NCBI RefSeq assembly: GCF_000002425.4
Contig: NC_037273.1
Coordinates: 12,949,129-13,013,128, forward strand
Direction: 5' to 3'
Length of the DNA stretch: 64,000 nt
DNA from: Physcomitrium patens
Lineage: Eukaryota > Streptophyta > Bryopsida > Funariales > Funariaceae
Shown: piece after piece, positions 43,576 to 54,116 of the stretch
How positions within the stretch are numbered: the first letter of the stretch is position 1
Layout of the letters: each line of letters begins with the position of its first letter
Program-made: the position numbers and the translations under genes
The notes under the pieces: model-generated
What the model was told of the DNA's origin: nothing
Database searches by the model: none
Seen by the model: only the letters and a program-made list of their open reading frames with translations

Positions 43576-45592
43576 CTTTTGTAAGTTTCTTGATGATTTA
43601 TTTATTTATTATCTTATATTCAAAAAAAAAGATATAACTTTTAATCTATATATATATTTTTTGAAGTTGAAGTATTTTTATCTTTAAGTAATGAAATCAA
43701 TATTAATTATTGATTTAATATTTCTTAATCAAGCTTTATCAAATATGTCCTTAAGTCTTCTTATTTATGATATTAATATTAATTCTTCTAAGTTTCATAA
43801 AAATTCTAAGTTTGAATTTAAGAATAATCTATTCTATTTTGAGAGACAATTATATATTCCAAAAGGTGAAGCATAATTATGTGTCTTTCAAATTTATCAC
43901 AACTTTCTATTAGTTTGATATTTTGGATACGAAAAGACTTTGGAGCTAATATCTAGAGATTTTTGGTGGCTTCAAATATGGAAGGCAGTCAAAGACTTTG
44001 TATAATCATGTAACAATTGTTCAAGGTGAAAAACTCTACATCATTGAACTTATGGACTTTTTAAGCCATTACTTACTTTAGAACAATCACGGTCCTTTAT
44101 TAACATGGATTTTAACACAAATCTTCTAGTCTTATGTTTGTATAATTTTGTATTTATAATAGTAGATTATTTTATTAAGATAGTATATTTTATATCATAT
44201 ATAAAAACTATTATAAGTAAGAAAATAACTAAATTTATTCTTAATAACATTTATCTCTATTATCAATTGCTCAAGGATATTATATCAAATAATAAGACTC
44301 AATTTGTATCAAGATTTTGAAGAACCCTTTTTGAAATTTTAAAGGTCGATGTTAAGCTATCTTTGGCTTTTTATCCTTAAACCAATAGATAAACAAATCA
44401 AGTATATTAAATTTTGGAATGATATATGAAGTATATCATCAAACATTAAAAAATTAATTGGATAATTTTTTACCATTGATAAAATTTATTTATAATAATA
44501 TGATATTTTTTTATATAATAATTTTTTAATTAGGATTATTTTCTACAACTTGATACTTTTGACTTTTCAAAAGTTGATAATTATGGAGCAAAAGATTTGA
44601 CAATTTGTTTATCTATACTATATATAATATTAAAGGTATAATTAAAAGAAACTCAAGAATGATAAAAGATCATTGTAGATGCCTATTACATGAATCAACT
44701 TCAATTCCATGTTGGTGATAAGGTATAATTACTTCGTTACAATATCAAGATTAGTCACTTTTTTGACAAGTTAGATTATCATAGGCTTGAATCATTTTTT
44801 ATTTGTGAGCAAAGCAATTGAGTTGTTTATTGATTACATCTACCAAATTCTATGAAGATCCATCTTATATTCTACATATATCTTGTTGAATTATATAAGA
44901 GAATAAATATCTTAAGAAGAAGATAAATACTACTTCTTTTTATAGAAGTAGATAATAAATAAGAATTTGAAATAGAAGAAGATTTAGACGTAAGGTGGTA
45001 CTAAAATAGATTAAAATATCTTATTTATTGGCCTAGATATGATATTAATGAATTCACATGGAAATTAATTAAGAATCTTTCAAATACAAGAAAGAAAATT
45101 GATGCTTTTTATCAATGATATCTATCAAAACTAAGATGAAGAATATCAAATCTTTGCTATAAAAAAAATGTGATTTAAAAAAGATTATATTTTATTTTTT
45201 TATCTTTGTTTATAATTTTTTTGTATATGTATTGCTAAGGAGATGGTATCTAACAACTTGCAAATTCAACTCAAGAGCTATCATTTACTAACTTATTATG
45301 ACCTTGAGAGAGACTCTTGATGTTTAGTGATTGTATTACAAGTAAGAATAATTTCTGATGGTCTTATAAATGTTTTTATTGAAGGAAGTTATGAAGGCCT
45401 CAACAACAGCCAAATAATAAGGTGATCTTTTTAATCTAGAATAAAATATTATCAATGATTAAAAGGACCTATTAACTATCTTCATAGGAAATAAAAATTA
45501 GAGTATATAGCAAACATAATTTGTTGCATCTTGGACTTCCTCAACTTATGTTGATTGTTCTTCATAGAACTTGTACTTAGAACGAAGGATAA
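43576..45592 (+). pseudogene. pol: Fossil E2-family copy A, right piece (RNase H end to extra ORF)
   Basis: It aligns with E2 from about 30,540 through integrase and chromodomain to the 3' LTR. It covers the linker (43,690-43,876, FEFKNNLFYF), the integrase core (44,105-44,320) and chromodomain traces near 44,960-45,070. A decayed copy of the extra ORF lies at about 45,240-45,550. Stops are frequent, and changes are overwhelmingly C-to-T and G-to-A. An integrase frame of 71 codons is the longest left. Confidence 0.85.
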
Positions 45593-46105
45593 TGTCATAG
45601 ACATATATATTTACCTTGATAAAAAGTACTAGGTAGAAAATAAATATAAATAGATTTGATATTATCTTGTGGCAAAGCATTTTAGAAGCTTTATAGATGC
45701 ATATTTGACTTTATACATGTTTATAGTTGATTGGTAGGTGAGAAACTTGGCCAACAAATTAGCCATGTGTTACATGTAGGTAGCTTGTAATATAAGCTAA
45801 CAATGTGGAGTGCATATAAGAAACTTGCCTTACAAATTAAAACATGTGTTTTGTAAATTGGATACATGTTAGTAGTCTTATATGATATTGATACATAGCT
45901 TTTAATTAGATAGTATATATGGAAGTAAGAGTGAAGCCTTCTTGACTCTTATCAATGCCTTTTTAGTCCTTAGTCTTATTTGAAGACTTTCTAGTCTTCT
46001 TTTCTTGGACACGAGCCATTTTAGTTCAATATATTACTATCTTTGAGTGATTTTCTAGTCTTTTTGAGTGATATAAGAATATATTGAAATTTTTTTTTTT
46101 TTTTG
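45593..46105 (+). repeat. Fossil copy A 3' LTR (E2 family)
   Basis: It starts TGTCATAGAC (E2: TGTCACGGAC) and follows E2 LTR order: GACTTTATA, GCCATGTG, a TATATAT box near 45,913, and ACTCTTATCAA (45,945-45,955) at the RNA-start position. The inverted repeat around the start is still visible, with its outer pair changed to T-A. The right edge is blurred by a T-run. Confidence 0.8.
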
Positions 46106-46129
46106 TGATTCATATTCTTATTAATTAAT

Positions 46130-46612
46130 ACTTATAATGTATTAATTTAATCTACCACCAAATGAGACAATAAGATTTGGAGGAAGTAAAGATATAGAAA
46201 TAATTGAAGCTGCTTCATCATTTATATCAAATCATGTTATTTTTCCTAAGGTGGAACATTGTTTAAACTTTAGAGAATTAAGAGTTGCCTTGTCTAGGAA
46301 GTTTGGTGAAATAAGATGAAAATTTTGACGATTCATCAATAAAGTATCACTAGTTATTAAACTTCAACTTCAAAGCTATTTAATTCTATGATATGCAAAT
46401 TGATACAATATATTTTAAACTTATTACTATATAAGAAAAGACTTGCCATTGTCAAGAAGAATTTTTCTTGTATTATAGAGAACCTAAGTAATCTACTTAA
46501 TATTATCTAAACAAAAAAAATACAATCACAAAATTAAGAGTATGGCTATTAAAAAAGACCACATATTAGAAAACAAGTTTGTGTAGCTATAATAATAACC
46601 ATTGTCATATTA
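46130..46612 (+). pseudogene. gag: E2-family gag fragment after the fossil LTR
   Basis: It aligns with E2 gag: 46,145-46,385 to about 27,575-27,825 and, after a deletion, 46,390-46,612 to about 28,305-28,515, including decayed zinc-knuckle codons. It lies directly downstream of an LTR in the same orientation, so that LTR is also in the 5' position of a second, truncated unit. Confidence 0.8.
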
Positions 46613-46669
46613 TGTGAAGCTTTGTTTGAGAATGCATCAAGTACTTAGTTGTGGATGATGAATTGGAAA

Positions 46670-47110
46670 GTGCAACAATAAGGTCCTAACAATTCTAATT
46701 TATTCCTAAATAAATTCTAATTAAAGCTTCATAAATCTAATCAAATCCTAATCAAATCCTAATCAAATCTAAAAGAGGTTTTTATAAGATTATAAAGAAA
46801 CATTAGGAAATCCTAAATAATAATTTAAAATAAAAAATAAAAAATAAAAATATAAAAATCCTTTAAAAATATTAATAATAAAAAAATATGTAAATTCTAA
46901 AAAAATCCTTAAGTGATTCTAATCAAATCCTAAATATATCTAATTTAATCCTAATATAATCTTAAATAAATCCTATTAAAGTTCTAAATAAATTATAATC
47001 AAATCTTAATAAAATCTTAATTAAATTTTAATTAAAATTTCTTAATAAATCCTAATCAATTTTTAATCACATCTTAAATACTAAACAAATCCTTAATCAA
47101 TCTTATAACA
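46670..47110. repeat. Degenerate AATCCTAA-rich repeat block
   Basis: Words such as AATCAAATCCTAATCAAATC recur at irregular spacing over about 440 bp, with the core TCCTAA or TCTTAA more than 15 times. The pattern looks like a decayed short tandem repeat with a unit near 11-12 bp. Confidence 0.6.
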
Positions 47111-47892
47111 GATTAAAATTTTAATAACTAATAATTTAAATATATATTTTAACTCAAAAATTATACATCTCAAAATTATTTAGTTTACAATAAAAAAAAG
47201 ATGAAGAAGATTAAACTTATCAAATAGAAGACAAATGCAATAATCTGCTTAGATGTCAGTCAGTGTCATTTTCCAACTTTAATGCTAATTTCTTATTGCC
47301 AATATCTCTTGATTTCACTATCCAATGGTTTTCAAACTTCACACAATTTTTGAAAATGAAGTCTAATAAAAATATTATTCCAATCTAGAAAATATTATAT
47401 TGCAAAATTTTAGAGGCCCTTTCTAGTCCTCTAAATTCTAATTCTTAATATTCTAATATTTTAAATTTTAATTATCTTCAAATAAATTATTTGATCAACG
47501 TCAAACTTACAACTCATTTAAGTCAACTACGATCATACAATCACAATATTTCACTTGTAGATCATCTACCAATTTTACAAAATTTTCCAAAGTATAATCT
47601 CTTTATATTTTTAAAAAATCCAAAGTCATTCTAAAACAACTTTATCTTTACAAAGTTTTTTGTGAATCATCGAATTGACTCACATGGATATTTATTGTAA
47701 AAAATACACTTATTATGCTTAAAAATATAGATTTTGTGAATTAATAGTAGAATTTTTAGAAAAAAATAGAAAATAGATTATTCATAGCACATATGCAGCC
47801 TAAGATAGAATTTATTAAGACAAAATTCCATGATGAATAGGTTTTTTTGTAATTAACATTAGATGATGGCTAATGGAAATAGCCCTCATTTT

Positions 47893-47895
<3 letters not shown>

Positions 47896-47932
<37 letters not shown>
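47896..47932. repeat. TA microsatellite
   Basis: An almost pure TA run of about 36 bp. Shorter TA runs occur near 8,746, 9,101, 56,582, 57,823 and 61,101. Confidence 0.9.
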
Positions 47933-47937
<5 letters not shown>

Positions 47938-50900
47938 AAATAAAAATATCAAAAGAATAGAAAAAAATAGAGAATAGAAGAAAAGAGGGAAAAAAATAGA
48001 AGAATAAAAAAAAGATAGAAGAAAAGAAAAAAATAAATAAATAAAAAGAAAAGAAGAAATAAAATAAAATAAAATAAAATAAATTTAAAATAAATTTAAA
48101 AGGTGATTGAGAAGGCAAGAGGCTATCCTTGAATGGTGGCAGTCTCTTTGTCGATAGGGTCCGACCGCCGGATCCTTCACTCTCTTATTTTTTTGGTTTT
48201 TTTTGTGCAAAGAGAAGCTCAACATCAATCGTGATTGTGGTCGTGAATCTCTATCTCTTCTTTTATAGTCCAAGCAGCTCATAGGTCAAGTTTTTTATTG
48301 TAGCATCAAGGATTGTATAGCGATGGATTGTGCCTTGTTGAGCAAAGCTGCATTTGAAAAATAGAAGCAATAGTACTAAACTTTGGACTCTGTCAGTTAT
48401 AAGCTCTATTGATTGTTTTCTTTTGTGTATGTGATTGAACTCGTCTCCAACAAAGGCAGCTAAAAGTGGATCATTTTTTTGTTTCATGTTCAAGTACATT
48501 TGTATTTTTAATAATTTGTGTCTTTAATAGAAGCTTTGAAGGTGGAGTAGCTATTGCATGTGGTGGTGTACTAGTGGTGGGCTGCTAGTGGTATTTTCTC
48601 TCATTGACGACTATGTAGTAGAAGCGTTGAATCTGGTTTTTATGAACTCTAGGCACTCTAGATCGGTTTGTTTGTATTCTTGAGTGATATGCTATAATGT
48701 GTGCTCTCTTGCAAAAATGGTGTTATTTGCTATGGTGCATGAGTGGATTGAAAGAAGGTTGCTCTTGCATGGTGTGTGAGGGATCACCTAGCACAATTCT
48801 TCATTTTTTAAGATGTCTTCTTTGAGCTTGCTTGAGCAATCATTGGTGGAATTATTGTCAATGTCTAGAATAAGTACGGCAATGTAATAGCAACAAAAAT
48901 GTATGGCCAAGAGCTCCAAAAATTAGAAAGATCTAAAAGGTTGTTGTTGTTGATGGTGTTATGTTGTAATACAACTATATGGTGAAAATATATAAAAAAT
49001 TATGATAATAATAATAATTAATATCTAATCATCTTAGTTCAATAATAATTCAAGATTTTAAACATAGTTTTCATAAAATCTTCTTAGTTTATTTTCTTAT
49101 CTTAATAGCTAATAGACTAAAAGTTGGTTAGTTGTCTTTACCTTCTGGGCTATAGAAACTCTTTTATTGCTTTAAAAAGGCCATAAATTAATACAATCAG
49201 ATTAAAAAAAGATAAATAATTAGCATGATTGATACTAAGATTAAGTTAAGGATAGGATTGGCTTAAAAAATTCCTAGGATAAGTTAGATTCATATCTAAA
49301 GATCGACTATTTGTGGGACATGGTCAAAATCAGACCTCTAGCTACAAAAACAATTGCCTATGGCAAAATAGAGGAGCATTTGAAGATTGGCAATTAAAAT
49401 TTTAGAGCTAGCTTCAAGTTAATTTTAAAGGGTTTGGAATGACTTTGTAATTATTATTCAAAATTGGGGTTTGTATTAGTGATTTGGAAATTATGCAATT
49501 TAATTAGGGCTAGTACTCTAAGCTAGTTTGTGCAATTGGTGCCACATTTATAATTCAAAATTTGGTAATATTTAGTGGATTGGGTGTGCTAAGTTTATAT
49601 TAAATTTTGTTTTAATCTAAGGATGTAATTGAGAGATATCTAGGTTTTAATACAAGAGAGTATTAAAAGTTGGCAATTTGAGATTTAGTAGGGTTTCTAT
49701 AATATTTGAAGATCTACAAACTGAATCAAGATGAAATTTAGCATAGTAATAAAACACATTAATATCAAGCTATATGCCAATTTTGAGTTGAAGTTAATAA
49801 TTAAAAAAGGAGAGATTACTATTGGAACATTTGCATCAAACTTCAAGTTGGCGGCCAAGTAACATTAGTGCAATTTTTGGGCTTTTTCTCACGATCTGTA
49901 CGTTGGATTGAATTAAAAAAAAATTAGAGTATATAAAAAGCTTATAGTGGCATTTGTATGCAAAATTTTGTACTAAAAAATGATCAAATTAGGAATTATA
50001 ACTCACCAAAGCTCATTGACTAAGATTAGGGCTTGTAAGGAGAAATCAAAATTGCCTAATTTTGAAAGTAACAAGGTAATTGGGATTTGTGTATAGTTGA
50101 GGTTACTAAGAAGAATATTTTTGAGCACTTTATACTAGGTTTAGGCACTTTTAAATTAAAATTTGAATTCCATTCTTCTTATATGGATGAAATCTACTAA
50201 GGTTTCTTGGATATTTGTAAAGCTCAACTTCACCTTCTATAGCCAAGTGCCTAATGCATTCTCAAATAAAAAAATATGTATTACAACAACGTGATCTAAA
50301 ATTAATTCATTTGTTATGATCTAGAATAAACTTCCAATTAATAGAGGTTTATTTTAGCTCACATCTTCACAAGGTCATTAAAAACTTAAATTATTCAAAA
50401 TTAACACTTAAATATTTTTGTTCTACTTTCCTCTCAAATTATACTCTTTGATTTGCAACATAATTCCAAAATTGCCATAGGTGCGCAATTTTGAATCTTA
50501 AGGTCTAATCTCAACTTTGGTTTACAACCGGTCCTCTCTGAGTATCAATTCTTTATTTCTTAAGGTAATTTTTGCTACAAACTACTCTTAATTTTTTTCT
50601 AAGAATATAAAACTAAAATTATAAAAAAAATTATATAAAAAAAACATGGAAGATAAATTCAAAAAATATAAAATAGAATAAATATAAAAATATTATAAAT
50701 AATTTAAATAAGAAAATACAAAGAATTAGTTCAAATGGCAATATTAATGAAATTAATAATATATGTATATATATTGCACTATTATTCTTATATTAGTTAT
50801 AAAGTGTGTGAACTATTTAACAATATCATTTTAAACATTACTATAGGTATGTATCAAACATAACAACATTAACAAACTAGCAAATTGATATCCAACAAAG

Positions 50901-51200
50901 AAAAGAAAAAATGATCTAAAAATATTTTTATAGAATTACAATTAATCTTAAAAATCCAACAACCTTACCATTAAATAAACATTTCAACCTTATCACAAAC
51001 TCAATATCCCAAAACATCAATAACCAACTTAAAATGACCAACTATACCCATATACTCATCATACCACTACACTCTGGCTATTGCAATTCATTAACCAACA
51101 TCACAACCCCTAAACATTATTTATGTATTACTATTATTTATTTATTTATTTATTTATTTAGGTAACTTTATAATTTAATTGTAATCAAACACATTACCAA

Positions 51201-52052
51201 TCCTTCCTCACTAAAAGAACAATGGTTTCTTTGAACCTAACAGCAAGAAAGATTAACTCACCCCTAAATATAACAAGGGACTCAGGACAACTAAGGGCAG
51301 TTATTTGCTATATAAATTTATATATCCGCAAGGCCAAGGTGGCCGTCAAACCTCAGGATTGGGTCGATGAGGGGGCGGAGTCGATGAGGCCAGGGTGTCA
51401 CGGCGTCAAGGCGATGGAGGATACGGAGCTGGAGGAAGTAGGAGTCGCGGTGGTGGTAGTGTTAATTCTACCTCCTCGTCCTCGTCTACTTCTTAGTCAG
51501 TCCTCCTCGTCGTCTTCTTCTTCCTAGTCTTCCTCGTCGTCTTCTTCTTCCTAGTCTTCCTCGTCGTCCTCCAAGTGTGCGAGCCAGGTTGATGGAATCG
51601 ATGCCTGACGCGGCCCCATCTGGGATCGCACCGGGTAGGAAGGAATCCGTTACATAAGCGGGGCGACATCGTTGGCTAAAGTCCCGAGGCTGCGCTCTGG
51701 GTTCTGCTGTCAGAGAGGATGCATTATTGGAGCCTATCTTTATGTCGCGCGCACCCCACCTGCCACAGCATCAGCATCATCATCATCCCCGCCTTCAAGC
51801 ACCCATTATCCTCTTCTCACCCCCCCCCCCTTTGCCCCTTGCACGAATCGCTGTCAGAGGGCCCCTCCCGCAGATTTGGCCGCTTTCTGCAACAAAAAAC
51901 ACTGCCCGTCGTTGGATTTCCTGACAAGCGCAGACCCCCTGAGCGAGCTATTTCACCACTTGGCAGCCTTACTTGAGACTTCAGATTTTTCCTCCCTGGT
52001 CTTGGTAGTCTGGAAGTAATAGCTGCAGCTGCGACTGTCGTGCTCTGGGACA
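51201..52052. other. GC-rich flank upstream of the 8-Cys protein gene
   Basis: GC content rises sharply here. A TCCTCGTCGTCTTCTTCTTC segment is tandemly repeated with a 27-bp period (about 51,500-51,575). Several overlapping frames at 51,222-52,019 are Ser/Pro-rich and look like shadows of repeats, not genes. This is the likely promoter and 5' UTR side of the gene starting at 52,053. Confidence 0.45.
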
Positions 52053-53378
52053 ATGAGGAATTGGCATGTTCGGGATGTTTGTGGGTGCTTGTTGTTGCTG
52101 CTTGTGACGACTGGTGAGATATTCTCGGATGTCTACTTGGGGGAAAGGAATTGCGGGGCTAGTTAGTGGCTGATTTCTTGCTCTCCAATGAACAAGCTGG
52201 AAATGTTTCGAAGCTGTCGGGTTCGTATCTTTATGTGACGTATGTGTCGTCGCTGAACAATCTGGGGTGATTTGTGTTTCATGCCTTATTGCAGCACTTG
52301 AAGTCGTGTCGTGAATTCTCAGCTGCTTGTTAATCAGATATCTCTTCCGTAGCTTGCTCTTCACCTGCTGAACTTGGTTGTCACAGCTATGCATGAACGT
52401 AAAGCTCACATGTCACGGGCCTTCCAACAACGTTGGAGTGAGTGAGTGTGTGTCTGTGTCCGTCCGTGGCTGGAGTAAAATCAGCATTGCTGTGGTCCTA
52501 GCTTTAGAACCTATAGCGGTAGTTGTACAGTCGTTTCTGGCGAGAGAGTCCAGTGTGATAGAATTTTTAATTGATATTTTCATAGAAAATTGCTTTCTTC
52601 GGAGTTTAAATGAATGGCTACGAATTTGGGACACGGATTGACTTGAAGACGTTAAACCAGGACCCTTTCGGGTTTTTTCTGCTAGTCATCGACCGTGATG
52701 GACACCAAACACTCAGTTTTGATGATTGCGTACAAGCAAAGTCATCAGTACGTACAGTGAGAACTGCTTCTAAGATTAAATTTCTGAAATGTGCAGAAGC
52801 AGTACGAAAATGGGCCTTCGTTCAGGAACTAAGCAGTGAAGTTCTGTCAAACAAGGTGAAGTACATATCTGGCTCATCCCAAAGATCGAAAGCCTGCATA
52901 GCTGCCTCAAGTTCTTCTTTCTTGCATTTCCGCATGAACCTATTGAAGTAGCTCCTAATTGGCGTTGCAAATGGGCTCGCAGATAGTGACTACCCAAGAC
53001 CCTGCCATCCACCAGGTTGCTAGAAGGTTGCTAGAACCTCGAATCCCATCTCGTAAGTACCCCCCTTTTTTTGAAACTCACTCGCAAAAGGCTAGTAGAA
53101 ACAGAACACTCAATATGGAGACCTCTCGACATCTCTAATTCACTTAGAAACAGTGAAGTTTTTTAGACATATGGCACACAGAATGTTCTCAATGAGTCCA
53201 ATTCTCCCTCCGTTTTGCAGTGTGTCAAGGCCAGCAAGAGTGCGAGGAGGGAGTTGGGGTGACATGTATGTATGGCAACGTGGTAGCTTGCAGCTGTGAA
53301 TACATCGCTGTCTGCCATCCGTTCATCAAGAGCTGCAGTCGCTTTAACGCCACTCACACAGAGTCCTGCGGCTTCTAA
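52053..53378 (+). CDS. Probable small secreted 8-cysteine protein, three predicted exons
   Basis: Exon 1 (52,053-52,113) encodes a signal-peptide-like MRNWHVRDVCGCLLLLLVTT and ends at a CTG/GTGAGA donor in phase 1. A middle exon ends at 53,052 with a strong donor GTAAGT; its start is uncertain (52,987 or 52,999, both after AG and in the right phase). The last exon (53,221-53,378) follows a textbook acceptor (TCCCTCCGTTTTGCAG) and ends in TAA. The phases agree through both joints, giving about 90-94 residues. The mature part has eight Cys spaced C-x5-C-x7-C-x7-C-x-C-x5-C-x6-C-x10-C and one N-glycosylation site (NAT). It lacks the CC pair of lipid-transfer proteins, and I do not recognise the family. 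AATAAA lies at 53,465. The 870-bp first intron is the weakest part; another exon may exist within it. Confidence 0.5.
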
Positions 53379-54116
53379 CATTCGCTGAATGGAGTGGTGC
53401 GCGCAGCTGTGACTCTCGTCCGCAGTATTCTCCAAATACATGCACTTGGATGTTTTGTACCATCAATAAACTTGTATATAAGGACAGTAGATTTGCGCAA
53501 TGCTGCAAGATAGTAGACAGAGAGTTTCCTGTTTTGAGCGTGGGCACACATCTCGCAGCTTAGGTGCAACCGCTATGGTGGAGACTTCAATATTTTCTAT
53601 TTTTAAACGCTTCTACCTTTCCTTTCCCTCCTTGTAATGTACACATCTTGCTACTAAACAAGAAGTCATTGCAAACTCGTTGCAAAAACATGTCTACAAG
53701 TAAAATTCAAGCTCGACTATTACACACTCTCCTTCGTCATATTCTGGTCTGCCCTAGATATGTGGTTGTGCTTAAGTTCGTTGGCAAATTGTCCCCTACG
53801 GTACAGCACTAAGTCACAATCTATTAATAATTAGACGTTGGGGTAACAACTTGAGATATACTTATGATGATATTCAGTGTGCCGCACTTGCAAACTTCAC
53901 TCCTTTGATTACTGGCAACGAAGACCAGTTCAAATTGTGTAAGACTTAAATGTCTGAACATCTTACATTCTCAAAAATGGGAGACGTTAAATGTTATACA
54001 ACGAAAAAACTGTTCTGTTCGTCGTGCACCTAATGTTTATAACTCATTGTACCAAAATTTCTGAAGTCGAATACCAAGGGCGTTTTGATTCTTGAGACTG
54101 GTACTCGAGGCATTGG
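53379..54116. other. Convergent 3' regions between the 8-Cys gene and the phospholipase gene
   Basis: Starting with the 3' UTR of the plus-strand gene (AATAAA at 53,465-53,470), this sequence runs to the stop of the minus-strand phospholipase gene at 54,117. The two genes converge. Short frames here lack domains. Confidence 0.5.

Larger units (their letters stand above)
46613..51200. other. AT-rich sequence without recognisable genes
   Basis: It contains a block rich in AATCCTAA-type words (46,670-47,110), a TA microsatellite (about 47,896-47,932), A-rich purine tracts (47,940-48,100) and a small GC-richer patch at 48,110-48,260 with no domain. Frames at 48,085-48,499 on the minus strand have no homology I know. 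The sequence at 49,300-50,560 is unique-looking and non-coding. Decayed repeats are likely. Confidence 0.5.

Noticed and set aside
45945-46140. Self-primer pair in fossil copy A
   Set aside because: The primer word ACTCTTATCAA is recognisable, but no complement could be found after the blurred LTR edge, so it is not counted as support.
47870-48118. 82-codon Phe/Tyr-rich frame on the minus strand
   Set aside because: It is made of the TA microsatellite and A-rich tracts; no coding signal.
48263-48499. 78-codon minus-strand frame at a slightly GC-richer patch
   Set aside because: No domain, repeat or splice evidence; indistinguishable from chance.
51672-52019. 115-codon Ser/Pro/Ala-rich frame
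   Set aside because: Low-complexity composition, three overlapping frames of similar length, and no homologue known; more likely 5' flank.
52610-52951. 113-codon plus-strand frame in the second GC island
   Set aside because: No domain, no supporting start context, and it lies in the predicted first intron of the 8-Cys gene; kept only as a possible alternative exon region.
53163-53441. 92-codon minus-strand frame
   Set aside because: It is the antisense of the cysteine-rich terminal exon, which has much better splice and coding evidence on the plus strand.
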